Source: PALSA-129 sp050014595
Lineage (GTDB): Bacteria; Acidobacteriota; Terriglobia; Bryobacterales; Bryobacteraceae
Direction of reading: 5' to 3'
DNA length: 64,000 bases
NCBI GenBank assembly: GCA_050014595.1
Contig: JBEKDA010000019.1
Coordinates: 26,632 to 90,631 of the forward strand
A program made the translations under genes and the position numbers. Numbering within the stretch: the stretch's first letter is position 1; every line of letters starts with the position of its first letter. The notes beneath the pieces were generated by a model. The model did no database searches and was not told where the DNA came from. It was given only the letters and a program-made list of their open reading frames with translations. This document shows, in pieces, positions 7,599-17,900 of the stretch.

Positions 7599-8843
7599 TC
7601 AGCTTCTGGCGGCCGCCAGCCTGGCGGCGATTTCGTCGCGCGTCAAGGTCTGCTGATCGCCCGTGGTCATGTCCTTCAACGCATACTTGCCCGCGGCCAT
7701 TTCGTTGTCGCCGATGATCAAGGTGAACCGCGCGCCCAGCTTGTTGGCCAGTTCCATGACGCGCTTCAGCTTGCCCTCCAGCAGCTCCACCGAAACGCCC
7801 GCCCGCCGGAAATCGCGCGCCATCACCGCCGCGTGGCGCACCGCCGCTTCGCCCAGCGGCGCCACGCACAGGTCGAGCGGCGTGGCCTGTTGTTCACCTT
7901 CCACGCTCATCACCAGCCGGTCTTCGCCAATCGAAAAGCCGATGCCTGGCGAGTGCACCTTGGAGCCCAGCGATTCCGCCAGCCCATCGTATCGCCCGCC
8001 GCCCAACACCGAATTCTGCGCCCCCAGCGCGCCGTGTACCACTTCGAACGTGGTGCGCATGTAGTAATCCAGGCCGCGCACCATCCGCGGGCGCACTTCG
8101 TACCCGATGCCGCGGTCGGTGAGCGATTGCTTCACCGCTTCAAAATGCGCGCGGCAGGCGTCGCATAGAGAGTCGATGATGCTCGGCAGCTTTTCGATGA
8201 CCGGCTGGTCGGCCTCCACCTTGCAGTCCAGCACCCGCAGCGGGTTGGTTTCCGCGCGCCGCTGGCAGTCCCCGCACATCCGCGGAGCCGCGTCTTTCAA
8301 TTCCTCTCGCAGCTTCTCCACGTACTGCGGCCGGCAGTTGTGGTCGCCCACCGAGTTGATCAGCAGCTCCGCCCCGCCGAGGCCCGCGCGTTCCAGAACC
8401 TCCATCACCATTTCGATGACCTCCGCGTCCAACACCGGCGATTCCGACCCGATGGCCTCCGCGCCAATCTGGAAAAACTGCCGGTAGCGCCCTTTCTGCG
8501 GCCGCTCCCGCCGGAACATCGGCCCCATGTAGTAAAGCTTCTGCACGCCCGGCCGCTGGTCCAGCCGGTGCTCGATGTACGCGCGAATCACCGGCGCCGT
8601 ATTCTCCGGCCGCAGCGTGAGCGAAGTCTCGTCGCGGTCCGTGAAAGTGTACATTTCCTTGCTGACAATATCGGTGTCCGCGCCCACGCCGCGCGCGAAC
8701 AGTTGCGTCTCCTCCAGAATCGGCGTGCGAATTTCGTGGTAGTTGTACGTCCGAAAGACCTCGCGCGCCACCGCTTCCACCCGGTTCCACACTTCGGTGG
8801 ATGGAGGTAGTAAGTCCCTGGTTCCTTTGACGGCTTTAATCAA
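7599..8843 (-). CDS. hisS: Histidyl-tRNA synthetase
   Basis: Charges tRNA(His). Homology begins at IKAVKGTRDLLPP, so the TTG at 8843 is preferred, giving 414 residues, the usual length. A TAGAAT box on the same strand (8860-8855) lies just before it. An in-frame ATG at 8894 would add 17 unrelated residues, but it overlaps the stop of the PIN-domain gene (TAATG), so coupled translation from there is possible. Motif 2 is FRRERPQKGRYRQFFQ. The histidine-binding motifs are VRGLDYYMRTTFEV and LGGGRYDGL. The C-terminal ~90 residues form the anticodon domain. Confidence 0.94.
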   Translation of the reverse strand: MIKAVKGTRDLLPPSTEVWNRVEAVAREVFRTYNYHEIRTPILEETQLFARGVGADTDIVSKEMYTFTDRDETSLTLRPENTAPVIRAYIEHRLDQRPGVQKLYYMGPMFRRERPQKGRYRQFFQIGAEAIGSESPVLDAEVIEMVMEVLERAGLGGAELLINSVGDHNCRPQYVEKLREELKDAAPRMCGDCQRRAETNPLRVLDCKVEADQPVIEKLPSIIDSLCDACRAHFEAVKQSLTDRGIGYEVRPRMVRGLDYYMRTTFEVVHGALGAQNSVLGGGRYDGLAESLGSKVHSPGIGFSIGEDRLVMSVEGEQQATPLDLCVAPLGEAAVRHAAVMARDFRRAGVSVELLEGKLKRVMELANKLGARFTLIIGDNEMAAGKYALKDMTTGDQQTLTRDEIAARLAAARS

Positions 8844-8893
8844 GGTGGTTGGAAATTCTATGCTAGCATGCGGCCGCGCGCCATCGGGCGGCA

Positions 8894-9292
8894 TTACAAC
8901 CGTAATAACTGCGGGATTTTTTCGAAATGCCGGTCACGCGTGATCAGCGCCAGATCGTGTTCCAAAGCCAGCGCGCCAATCCAAAGGTCCGCATGGGGAA
9001 CCGGCGTGCCGGCGCGTTTGAGTTGGACGAACAGCCGAGCCCATTGTTCCGCGGTCTCGCGGCCGGGGAGCAGGACGCCGACGGTTTTCTTGGCCAGGAA
9101 TTTCTGTAGGATCATTTCGTTCCGGTGCCGCTGGCTCCCACCGTGGAATCCCGCTTTGATCTCCGCCAGCACGAAGAGCGGAACCCAAATCTCTTCGCAA
9201 GTTCCCAGCAAATCAGCCAGTTCGGCATCGCCTCGCAGTAGGTCCGTCAGCCGGTTGGTATCCAGCGCGACTCTCACTTCCACTTTTCCCAA
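8894..9292 (-). CDS. PIN-domain toxin (VapC-like)
   Basis: A 132-residue PIN-domain protein. PIN-domain toxins are usually Mg-dependent RNases. The acidic set is visible: D11 (VALDTNRL), E44 (LAEIKAG), D102 (HADLWIGA) and D120 (ITRDRHF). It overlaps the antitoxin gene by 19 bases; a GTG at 9283 is an alternative start that reduces the overlap. The stop codon overlaps a possible hisS ATG at 8894. Typically such a protein is neutralised by the cognate upstream antitoxin. Confidence 0.85.
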   Translation of the reverse strand: MGKVEVRVALDTNRLTDLLRGDAELADLLGTCEEIWVPLFVLAEIKAGFHGGSQRHRNEMILQKFLAKKTVGVLLPGRETAEQWARLFVQLKRAGTPVPHADLWIGALALEHDLALITRDRHFEKIPQLLRL

Positions 9293-9525
9293 TCGACTTG
9301 GCGCTGCGCGGCTATGACCCGGTCAAAAGCGGCGTCGGCTACCCATTGACCAACCAGGTCCGAGAAGTCTTCGTGGCGTTGCGCGCCGGTGGTAGCTTCA
9401 GAAAGCTGATCCAGAATCAATCGGTTCAAGCTCTGTTTCCGCAGTTTTGCTTTGCGGCGAAGCGCCCGGTCCACTTCACGCGGCACGCCGCGAATTGTAT
9501 ATTGAACGCTCGCCTGCTCCTTCAT
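9274..9525 (-). CDS. Ribbon-helix-helix antitoxin (VapB-like)
   Basis: An 83-residue protein. Residues 7-40 (SVQYTIRGVPREVDRALRRK and the following helix with RKQSLNRLILDQLSE) form a ribbon-helix-helix DNA-binding fold. The C-terminal half (DLVGQWVADAAFDRVIAAQRQVDWEKW) is the expected toxin-wrapping region, with a Trp-rich end. It precedes and overlaps the PIN toxin, the usual order. Such antitoxins repress their own operon; no clear palindrome was recognised upstream. Confidence 0.82.
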   Translation of the reverse strand: MKEQASVQYTIRGVPREVDRALRRKAKLRKQSLNRLILDQLSEATTGAQRHEDFSDLVGQWVADAAFDRVIAAQRQVDWEKWK

Positions 9526-9625
9526 GCCTGCATGATAGCAGATTATGTAGGCATCCGACTACAGGTGCTGGCGGCAACGCGAAACAGTTAGTCCCACCTG
9601 CCTTCCGGCGTTACAATCGTCATGT

Positions 9626-11650
9626 ATGTTGCGCCGCCTGCTCTACCTGCTCGCTTTCAGCGCGATCGCTTTCGCTCAAAAGCGGCCCTTCGATGTCAAC
9701 GCCCTCATGGAGCTCAAACGGATCGGCGATCCCCAGATCTCCCCCGATGGCAAATGGGTCACTTTCACGGTCCAGTCCGTCGACGTCGCCGCCAACCGCA
9801 AGCCGCAGCAGATCTGGATCGTCCCCATCCAAGGCGGCACGCCCCGCCAGATCTCGCACGACGGCGAAACTAACCAGCGCGCCCGCTGGTCCCCCGATTC
9901 CAAGCACCTCGCCTACGTCTCCGACCGCTCCGGCTCCTCGCAAATCTGGATCATGGATCCCGACGGCGGCAACGCCAAACAGGTGACCACCCTCTCCACC
10001 GAAGCCGATGGCATAATCTTCGCGGGCGACGGCAAGAACCTTGTCTTCACCTCCGACGTCTATCCCGAATGCGGCGCCGACGACGCCTGCAACAAGAAAA
10101 ACCTGGAGGCCGACCAGTCGAGCAAGGTCCACGCGCGCATCTACACCGACCTCCTATACCGCCATTGGACCGCCTGGCAGGCCAAACGCCGCAGCCACCT
10201 GCTGGTGATTCCCGTCGCCGGCGGCGCGGCCAAGGACCTCACACCCGGCCCGCACGATGTCCCGCCCTTTTCGCTCGGCGGTCCCGACGATTACGACGTC
10301 TCCCCCGACGGCCAGGAAGTCTGCTTTTCTATGAATGCCGACCCGGTCCCCGCCACCAGCACCAATGCCGATCTCTACGCCGTCTCCATCAAGGGCGGCG
10401 ATGCGCGCAAAATCACCACCACGGCTGGCGCCGATTCCAGCCCCCGTTATTCGCCCGACGGCAAGTACATCGCCTGGCGCGCGCAGTTCCGCGCCGGATA
10501 TGAAAGCGATCGCTGGCGTCTCCTGGTCCTCGAGCGCGGCACAGGCAAATTGACCAACCTCACCGAATCCCTGGACCGTTGGGTCAATAGCTTTGCCTGG
10601 TCCAACGATTCCACCCGCCTATTCTTCACCTCCACCGATCGCGGCCGCCAGGCCATCCAGTTGATCCCCGTCACCGGCGGCGCCGTGCGCCAGCCCTTGA
10701 GCGGCGACAGCGAGCTCGACGACATCGAGCTCACGCGCGATGGCAAGACCATGGTCTACACCGAGCAGAGCGGCATCGCTCCCACTGAAATCTTCCGCGT
10801 GGCATCTTCCGGTGGCACCCCCGCGCCGCTCACCCACCTCAATGACGCCGTCCTCAACTCGCACCAGCTCACGCCGCTCGAAGAATTCACCGTCACCGCG
10901 CAGGATGGCGCGCGCATCCAGAGCTTCGTGGTCAAGCCCTACGGCTTTCAGGAAGGCCACAGATACCCCGTCCTGATGCTCATCCACGGCGGCCCGCAGG
11001 GCTTCTGGGGCCACTCCTGGAGTTTTCGCTGGAACGCGCAAGTCTTCGCCGCCGCCGGCTACCTGGTCGTCATGCCCAATCCCCGCGGCTCAACCGGCTA
11101 CGGCCAGAAATTCATCGACGAGATCAACGGCGATTGGGGCGGCAAGCCCTTCGACGACATCATGGGCGTCACCGATCACGTCGCCGCCGAGATCCCCTAT
11201 GCCGACGCCAGCCAGATGGTCGCCGCCGGCGCTTCCTACGGCGGCTATATGATCGATTGGATCCTCGGCCATACGCAGCGCTTCAAAGCCCTCGTCACCC
11301 ACGACGGCGTCTTCGACCTCCCCAGCGAGTTCGGCTCGACCGAAGAGCTTTGGTTCCCGCTCTGGGAATACGGCGGCACGCCTTGGGACAAACCCGAAGA
11401 TTACGCCAAGTGGTCGCCCAGCACTTACGTCAAGGAGTTTCACACGCCCACCCTGGTGGTCCACGGCGAGCAGGATTTCCGCGTGCCTTATACCCAGGGC
11501 CTCGAGCTCTTCACCGCGCTGCAATTGCAAAACATCAAATCCAAGCTCCTGCTTTTCCCCGATGAAGGCCACTGGGTGCTCAAGCCGCAAAACAGCCTGC
11601 TCTGGTATAAGACGGTCATCGAGTGGCTGGATTCCTGGGTGAAGAAGTGA
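9626..11650 (+). CDS. S9-family prolyl oligopeptidase, secreted
   Basis: A 674-residue serine peptidase with a signal peptide (MLRRLLYLLAFSAIAFAQ). Residues ~20-400 contain beta-propeller (WD40/PD40-like) repeats such as PQISPDGKWVTF, RWSPDSKHLAYV and RYSPDGKYIAW. The C-terminal ~250 residues are an alpha/beta hydrolase. The triad is Ser537 (GASYGGYM), Asp617 (GEQDFRVP) and His649 (DEGHWV). It probably cleaves peptides outside the cytoplasm. TACAAT at 9612-9617 is only 8 bases before the ATG and there is no Shine-Dalgarno, suggesting a leaderless message. The next gene overlaps it by 4 bases. Confidence 0.93.
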   Translation: MLRRLLYLLAFSAIAFAQKRPFDVNALMELKRIGDPQISPDGKWVTFTVQSVDVAANRKPQQIWIVPIQGGTPRQISHDGETNQRARWSPDSKHLAYVSDRSGSSQIWIMDPDGGNAKQVTTLSTEADGIIFAGDGKNLVFTSDVYPECGADDACNKKNLEADQSSKVHARIYTDLLYRHWTAWQAKRRSHLLVIPVAGGAAKDLTPGPHDVPPFSLGGPDDYDVSPDGQEVCFSMNADPVPATSTNADLYAVSIKGGDARKITTTAGADSSPRYSPDGKYIAWRAQFRAGYESDRWRLLVLERGTGKLTNLTESLDRWVNSFAWSNDSTRLFFTSTDRGRQAIQLIPVTGGAVRQPLSGDSELDDIELTRDGKTMVYTEQSGIAPTEIFRVASSGGTPAPLTHLNDAVLNSHQLTPLEEFTVTAQDGARIQSFVVKPYGFQEGHRYPVLMLIHGGPQGFWGHSWSFRWNAQVFAAAGYLVVMPNPRGSTGYGQKFIDEINGDWGGKPFDDIMGVTDHVAAEIPYADASQMVAAGASYGGYMIDWILGHTQRFKALVTHDGVFDLPSEFGSTEELWFPLWEYGGTPWDKPEDYAKWSPSTYVKEFHTPTLVVHGEQDFRVPYTQGLELFTALQLQNIKSKLLLFPDEGHWVLKPQNSLLWYKTVIEWLDSWVKK

Positions 11651-13035
11651 AAGCCATCGTCGCTCTGATCGTCCTCATAGCCATTGCGATTACCGCGCTG
11701 TTTCTCATGTCCACGCACACGGCCGTAGCCGTGGCCCCGGTGAAAGTCATCGGGCTCTCCACTCCGGTCACGGTTCAGTTGTCCAACCCGCACGGCGTGC
11801 GCCATGTCGCCGCATGGCTCGAACAGAACGGCCAGCAGCTTCCGCTGTTCGAAGAAAACTCTCCCGCGCGCCGATTCTTGTGGAAGCGGCATGAGCCTTC
11901 CCGCACTCTCGCCTTCGAAGCCGGCAAGACCAAGGCCCCCACGCTGAAAGAAGGCCAGGCGCGGCTGGTCGTGGAAACCGTCTCCAACGATTTGCGCGGC
12001 CGCACCGATTCAGCGTCCGCCGATGTCACGGTGGTCCTGGCCGCTCCGCGCGTGGCCGCCGACGACGCCCAGCACTATATCAACCAGGGCGGCATGGAGC
12101 TCGTCACCTTCACTCCCGGCGGCTCCTGGAACGAGGCCGGCGTCCGGGTCGGCAAGTACACCTTCCGCAGCTTCCCCGTTCCCGGCCATCCCGAGCAGCG
12201 CTTCTCCATGTTCGCCTATCCCTGGGACCTGCCGCCGGATATCGCGCCCATTGTTTACGCCCGCAATCTCGCCGGCGCCGAAGCCACCGCCAAATTCTGG
12301 TTCAAACTCTTCCCCAAGAAATTCCGCGTCCGCGATTTTCCCGTCGACGACGCCCTCATGGCCAAGCTCGTCAGTTCCGTCGATCCCAACGGCGCCATCG
12401 CGCCCGGAACCGACCTGCTGGCCCGCTTCCTCAAGATCAACGGCGACCTCCGCCGTGTCAACAACCAGCAGCTCGCCGACCTGCGCCTCAAGACCGAAGA
12501 GAAGATCCTGTGGAACGGCCCCTTCATTCACTGGGGCAAGGAAGAGGCCAATTTCGCCGACGTCCGCAACTACGTCTACCACGGCAACAAAATCGACCGG
12601 CAGGTGCACCTCGGCTTCGATCTCTCCGACACCCAGACCGCTCCCGTCCATGCCGCCAACGATGGCCGCGTGGTCTGGGCCGGCGACATGGGAATCTACG
12701 GCAACTGCGTCGTCCTCGACCACGGGTACTCCCTGCAATCCATCTACGGCCACATGCGCGAGATCGACGTGAAAGTCGGCGACATGGTCCGGAAGGACCA
12801 GAAAATGGGGATAGCCGGCGAGACCGGTTTAGCCGGCGGCGTGCACGTGCATTTCAGCATGCAGATCGACGGCGTCCAGATCAATCCTCGCGAGTGGTGG
12901 GACGAGCACTGGATCAAGGACCGCATCCTGGCGAAACTCGGCGGCGCGCCCGCACCCGTGGCCCATTCCCCCGCCGCTCCGCCCCCGCACGCGAAAACTC
13001 GTGCCGCCGCGAAGCGCCCCCACCACAAGCGCTAA
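11647..13035 (+). CDS. M23-family metallopeptidase, membrane-anchored
   Basis: A 462-residue protein. GTG at 11647 overlaps the previous stop (GTGA), so the two are coupled; the open frame continues upstream but only as the end of the S9 gene. An N-terminal transmembrane anchor (IVALIVLIAIAITALFLM) is followed by a long extracytoplasmic region with beta-rich content. The C-terminal LytM/M23 domain (~310-430) has the zinc and catalytic motifs HLGFDLS, HGYS...YGHM and HVHF. Likely a cell-wall endopeptidase or related factor. The tail is Ala/Pro/His/Lys-rich. Confidence 0.9.
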   Translation: MKAIVALIVLIAIAITALFLMSTHTAVAVAPVKVIGLSTPVTVQLSNPHGVRHVAAWLEQNGQQLPLFEENSPARRFLWKRHEPSRTLAFEAGKTKAPTLKEGQARLVVETVSNDLRGRTDSASADVTVVLAAPRVAADDAQHYINQGGMELVTFTPGGSWNEAGVRVGKYTFRSFPVPGHPEQRFSMFAYPWDLPPDIAPIVYARNLAGAEATAKFWFKLFPKKFRVRDFPVDDALMAKLVSSVDPNGAIAPGTDLLARFLKINGDLRRVNNQQLADLRLKTEEKILWNGPFIHWGKEEANFADVRNYVYHGNKIDRQVHLGFDLSDTQTAPVHAANDGRVVWAGDMGIYGNCVVLDHGYSLQSIYGHMREIDVKVGDMVRKDQKMGIAGETGLAGGVHVHFSMQIDGVQINPREWWDEHWIKDRILAKLGGAPAPVAHSPAAPPPHAKTRAAAKRPHHKR

Positions 13036-13042
13036 AACTAAC

Positions 13043-13071
13043 CGGTAGCGCCGGCGGTCTTGCCGCCGGTG
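13043..13071. repeat. REP-like hairpin (single copy)
   Basis: The core CCGGCGGTCTTGCCGCCGG is at 13051-13069 with the usual left flank GGTAGCG. A second hairpin (GACAGGCC TCCC GGCCTGTC) follows at about 13076-13095. They lie just after the M23 gene. Confidence 0.8.
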
Positions 13072-13157
13072 TGGGACAGGCCTCCCGGCCTGTCTTGACC
13101 TGGCGCGCGCCCATCGTCCGGCCATTCGCGCGCACCACAAACGCCATCCGATTTTAG

Positions 13158-13202
13158 TTGACAAAGGCGCGCGACATCTCTATCCTATATTTCGTTATCG
13201 AA
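13158..13202 (+). promoter_or_regulatory. Promoter and palindrome for the PadR efflux operon
   Basis: TTGACA (13158-13163), 17-base spacer, TATCCT (13181-13186). Directly after the -10 lies a dyad TTCGTTATCGAA (13191-13202), and a wider pair ATTTCGTT / AACGAAAT spans 13189-13217. A repressor bound here would block transcription start, fitting autoregulation by the PadR protein encoded next. Confidence 0.6.
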
Positions 13203-13540
13203 TGAAGAAAACGAAATCAGATTCTGCCGGCACTCCGCAGGACCGCGATCTGTACTCCGGTTTGATGCGGCTGCACATCCTGCACCACGCGGTGGAAGGC
13301 CCGGTTTTCGGGCTTGGCATGGCCGAGGAGCTGGCGCGGCACGGCTATCGAATCAGCCCGGGGACGCTCTATCCGCTGCTGCACGGGCTGACCAAGAAAG
13401 GCTATCTGCGCTCCACCGAGCGGCGCAACGGCAAGTCCCTGCGCAAGGTCTACCGCGCCACTCCGCTCGGCCGGAAAGCGCTGCTGGCGGCCAGGGTCAA
13501 AGTGCGCGAGTTGATCGGCGAATTGATGGAGGGAGAATAG
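13202..13540 (+). CDS. PadR-family transcriptional regulator
   Basis: A 112-residue winged-helix regulator. Motifs: GLMRLHILHHAVEGPVFGLG, then the recognition region YRISPGTLYPLLHGLTKKGYL and wing KSLRKVYRATPLGRKAL. A short C-terminal helix provides dimerisation. It is the first gene of a run with TolC, RND and HlyD genes, with 5 bases to the next gene, so it probably represses this efflux operon until an inducer binds. A Lys/Thr-rich stretch precedes the fold. Confidence 0.9.
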   Translation: MKKTKSDSAGTPQDRDLYSGLMRLHILHHAVEGPVFGLGMAEELARHGYRISPGTLYPLLHGLTKKGYLRSTERRNGKSLRKVYRATPLGRKALLAARVKVRELIGELMEGE

Positions 13541-13545
13541 CAGCG

Positions 13546-14925
13546 ATGGCGACAAGAGCCGGTGCCATGATGCTGGCCGCGGGCGCTGCTCTGCTGGCGC
13601 AAGAGGCCACTCCGCCGGGCGCTTTGACCCTGGCCCAGGCAGTGGAGGCGGCGTTGCGCAATTATCCTTCCATTCGGATTTCACAAGAACAGATCAACGC
13701 CGCATCCGCCGGCATGCAACTGGCGCGGACCGCTTACCTGCCGCGCGTGGACCTGCTGGCACAGGCCAATCGCGCGACCAGGAACAATGTTTTCGGGCTG
13801 CTGCTGCCGCAGAGCACCATCCCTTCCATGTCCGGGCCAGTCCTCGGAACCAACAACCTGGGAACGGTCTGGGGAAGCGCGGTGGGAACGCTGGTCACGT
13901 GGGAGCCCTTCGATTTCGGCCTGCGGCGGGCGAGCGAGGCGGCGGCCACGGCGGCGCGAACGCAGTCGGAGGCGGCTCTCCAGCGGACGGAATTCGACGT
14001 CGGCGTGGCAACCGCGGATGCCTTCGTCACCTTGACCGCCGCGCGGGAGATGGTGCGCGCGGCACAGGCCGGAGTGGACCGCGCGGAGGTGCTGCTGCGG
14101 ACCACCGGCGCGCTGGTGAAGGCCGAGCTGCGCCCGGGCGCGGACCGGTCGCGAGCCGAAGCGGAGGTGGCGGCGGCGCGGACCCAAGTGATTCAGGCGC
14201 AGCAGGCGGTGGAGATTGCCCGCGCCAACCTCTCGCGGTTTGTAGGACTGGAGCCGGCCCAAATCACGGTCTCCGCCGGCAAGTTACTGGAGTTACCGCC
14301 CGAACATGCGGCGCCCGCGATGAATCCGGCCGCCCATCCCGCGTCCGTGGAGCAGAACGCCGTGGTCGAGCAGTTGCGGGCGCAACTCAGGATTCTGGAA
14401 CGATCTTACTTTCCCCGCTTCTACCTGCAAGGTTCGGCCTACGCGCGCGGCACCGGGGCTGAGCTCAATGGAACCAACCTCGGCGGCCTCAACGGCCTGG
14501 CGCCCAGCACTCAGGACTACGCTTTGGGTTTTACCGTGACTTTTCCGGTAGCCGACCGGCCGGCGCTGCGCGCCCGGGAAGCGGGACAAGCCGCGTCGAT
14601 TCGCGCGGAGGAGGCCCGCTATCGGCAGATCGCGACCGATTTGAAGGCCCGCTGGAACGTGGCGGTGGCCACTTTGGGAGGCGCCCGGAATGTGGCCGCC
14701 AACGCGCCCGTCGAGGTGAGCGCGGCGCGCGCCGCTACAGACCAGGCGGCGGCTCGCTATCGGGCCGGGCTGGGCAATATCGACGAGGTGGCGGAGGCCC
14801 AGCGGCTCCTCACGCAGGCCGAAATTGACGAAGCGTTGGCGCGGCTGGGTATCTGGCGGGGATTGCTCGGCGTGGCTGCCGCGGCCGGCGACATCCGCCC
14901 CTTCGTGGGCGAGGCAAGCCAATGA
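13546..14925 (+). CDS. TolC-family outer membrane efflux protein
   Basis: A 459-residue outer membrane channel component. There is a signal-like start (MATRAGAMMLAAGAALLAQ). TolC repeats: LTLAQAVEAALRNYPSIRIS, long helices rich in Ala/Arg (RSRAEAEVAAARTQVIQAQQ) and the second half QDYALGFTVTFPVADRPALR. Helix-repeat architecture and length fit the OEP family. It is followed by the RND pump (22 bases between stop and start) and the membrane-fusion protein, together a three-part exporter spanning both membranes. Confidence 0.92.
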   Translation: MATRAGAMMLAAGAALLAQEATPPGALTLAQAVEAALRNYPSIRISQEQINAASAGMQLARTAYLPRVDLLAQANRATRNNVFGLLLPQSTIPSMSGPVLGTNNLGTVWGSAVGTLVTWEPFDFGLRRASEAAATAARTQSEAALQRTEFDVGVATADAFVTLTAAREMVRAAQAGVDRAEVLLRTTGALVKAELRPGADRSRAEAEVAAARTQVIQAQQAVEIARANLSRFVGLEPAQITVSAGKLLELPPEHAAPAMNPAAHPASVEQNAVVEQLRAQLRILERSYFPRFYLQGSAYARGTGAELNGTNLGGLNGLAPSTQDYALGFTVTFPVADRPALRAREAGQAASIRAEEARYRQIATDLKARWNVAVATLGGARNVAANAPVEVSAARAATDQAAARYRAGLGNIDEVAEAQRLLTQAEIDEALARLGIWRGLLGVAAAAGDIRPFVGEASQ

Positions 14926-14947
14926 GTGCCGGGAAGGAGCAGGCGAA

Positions 14948-17900
14948 ATGCGTCTGGTTCTAGCCGCTCTGAGCAGGCCGATCACGGTTGTGGTGGCCTT
15001 GATCGCGATTGCTCTCTGCGCCGTGCTGGCCGTCCGGCGCATGCCGATCGACATCTTTCCGCAAGTAGGGGATCCGGCGATTTACGTGGCCCAGCCCTAC
15101 GGCGGCATGGACCCGGCCCAGATGGAAGGATACCTGACTTACTACTACGAGTATCACTTCCTTTACATCACGGGGATCGATCGTGTGGAGAGTAAGAGTA
15201 TCCAGGGCGCGGCTCTCATGAAGCTGGTGTTTCATGAGGGCACTAACATGAGCCAGGCGATGTCGGAAACCGTGGGGTACGTGAACCGTGCCCGGGCTTT
15301 CATGCCGCCCGGAACGGTGCCACCGTTTATCACGCGCTTTGACGCGGGGAGCGTGGCCGTGGGTCAACTGGTCTTCAGCAGCGCCACCCGTTCCCAAGGC
15401 GAGTTGCAGGATTTCGCGCTCAACCGCGTGCGCCCGCTGTTTGCGACACTCTCGGGGGTGTCCGCGCCCCCGCCGTTTGGCGGAAACCAGAGGGCTATTG
15501 TGATCACTCTCGACCCGGACAAACTGCTGCGGTATCGCATATCCCCGGATGAAGCGATTGCCGCCGTGAGTAAGTCGAGCCTGGTGATGCCCTCCGGGAA
15601 TATGTTTACCGATACCATCAACCGCATCGCGCGAACTAACTCGGCTCTGGGCGCAAACCTGGCGGAGCTATTGAGCACGCCGATCCGTCCGGGATCCGGC
15701 ACAACGGTGTATCTCCGCGACATCGGGACCATCGAAAACGGCACCGACCTGATCACCGCTTATGCCCACGTCAACGGAAAGCGCACGGTATATATTCCAG
15801 TTACCAAGCGCGCGGACGCATCCACGCTGGCGGTGATCGAAGAGGTCAAGGCGGCCATACCCGATTTCAAGAAGGCGGTGCCCGAGGATGTGGATGTGCG
15901 GCTGGAATTCGACCAGTCTCCCTATGTCACCAACTCCATCCGCGGCCTGGTGATGGAAGGGTTGCTCGGCGCGGTGCTGACGGGTTTGATGGTGCTGATC
16001 TTTCTTCGTGACTGGCCGAGCGCCCTGATCGTGGTGATCAACATTCCGTTCGCTTTGCTCAGCGCCGTGATTTTGCTGTGGGGCACGGGCCAGACCATCA
16101 ACATCATGACGCTGGGCGGCCTGGCGCTGGCGGTCGGCGTGCTGGTGGATGAGGCGACCGTCGAGATCGAAAACATTCACACGCAGATGCTGCCGGGGGT
16201 CTCGCGGGCTCGCGCGGTGGTGGAAGCGTGCAGCCGGACCGCCATGGCCCGGCTGCTCTCCATGGCTTGCATTCTGGCCGTGTTCGTGCCGTCCTTCTTT
16301 ATGGCGGGTGTCAGCCGGCAACTATTCGTCCCATTGTCGCTGGCCGTGGGATTCGCCATGATTGCCTCGTACCTGCTCTCCAGCAGCCTGGTTCCGGTCT
16401 TCGCGGCATGGCTCATGCGGACCGCCCATCGCGGCGAAGAGAACGAGGGGCTCTTTGGAAGGCTGCGCGCTTTCTATTCTGGATACTTGCGCGTGGTGCT
16501 GCGGTTCCGCTGGGCGGTGGCGTTAATCTATCTGGCCGGATCGGTTGGACTGGTGTGCCTTCTGCTGCCGCGCATGGGGACGGAGATCTTTCCCGACGCC
16601 GACGCGCCGCTGTTGCGGCTGCGCCTGCGGGCGCCGGCGGGAACGCGCGTGGAGGAAACCGAGCGCATCGTGCTGCGCGCGCTGGATGTGATTGGCCGCG
16701 AAGTCGGAAAGGAGAACCTCCTCATCACCAGCGATTTTGTGGGGGTGGTGCCCTCCAGCTATCCGGTGGACCTGATCCACCTGTTCACCAGCGGGCCGCA
16801 GGAAGCGGTGATCCAAGTGGCGGTGAAACCCGGCATGCCCCGCGGCGAGGCTCTGCGGGAGAGGCTGCGCGCGGCCCTCGATCGTGAATTGCCAACCTGC
16901 CAGTTCTCTTTCGAGGCAGGCGATATCGTAAGCCAGGTGATGGGCTTCGGTTCTCCCACGCCCATCGAAGTGGCGGTTCAGGGGACTAACCTGCAAGACG
17001 ATTATGCATTTGCGCGGAAAGTGCGGGCGGAAGCCGCCAAATTGCCGTTCTTGCGGGATCTGCAATTTGCCCAGGAAGTGAATTACCCGACGCTGGATAT
17101 CGCGGTCAATCGGGACCGCGCCGGCCAGTTCGGCTTGACCATGGCGGATGTGGTGCGGTCGATCGTGCCGGCTACCTCGTCCTCCCGCTTTACCCAGCCG
17201 AATTACTGGCGCGATCCAAATTCCGGCAATGCTTTCCAGATTCAGGTGGAACTGCCGCAGAATCGTTTGCAAAGCGTCAAAGGCGTCGGCGAGCTGCCGG
17301 TTATGCAGAACGGCCACATGGATACTCAACTTAGTAACATTGCAGACCTGAAACTGGGCGCCATGCCCGGACTCATCGAGCGTAACAATGGCCAGCGCGT
17401 AGTCAGTCTCACTGCCAATCTTGGCGGTATTACGCTGGGTGAAGCGGCGCCCCGGTTGAAGGCGGCCGTGGCGCGGGCGGGCGTGCCGCCGAGAGGCATC
17501 AGCGTGAAATACCGCGGGCAGATTCCGCCGCTCGAACAGACGGTTTCCGGCCTGCGGATTGGCTTGCTGCTGGCGATCGCGGTAATCTTCCTGCTGCTGG
17601 CGGCGAATTTCCAATCCATGCGGTTGGCGCTGGCCATCGTGCTGATCGTGCCGGCGGTGCTCTGCGGCGTTCTACTGATATTGAAAGTGACCGGAACCAC
17701 CTTGAATATTCAATCCTTCATGGGGGCTATTATGGCGGTCGGCATTTCGGTGGCGAACTCGATTTTGTTGGTTACGTTTGCCGAGCGATTCCGGCACGAG
17801 GGAAGCGCCCTGCTGGAAGCCGCGCGGGAAGGCGCCGGCAGCCGGCTGCGCGCCATTCTCATGACGGCGGCCACAATGATCTTCGGCATGGCGCCGATGG

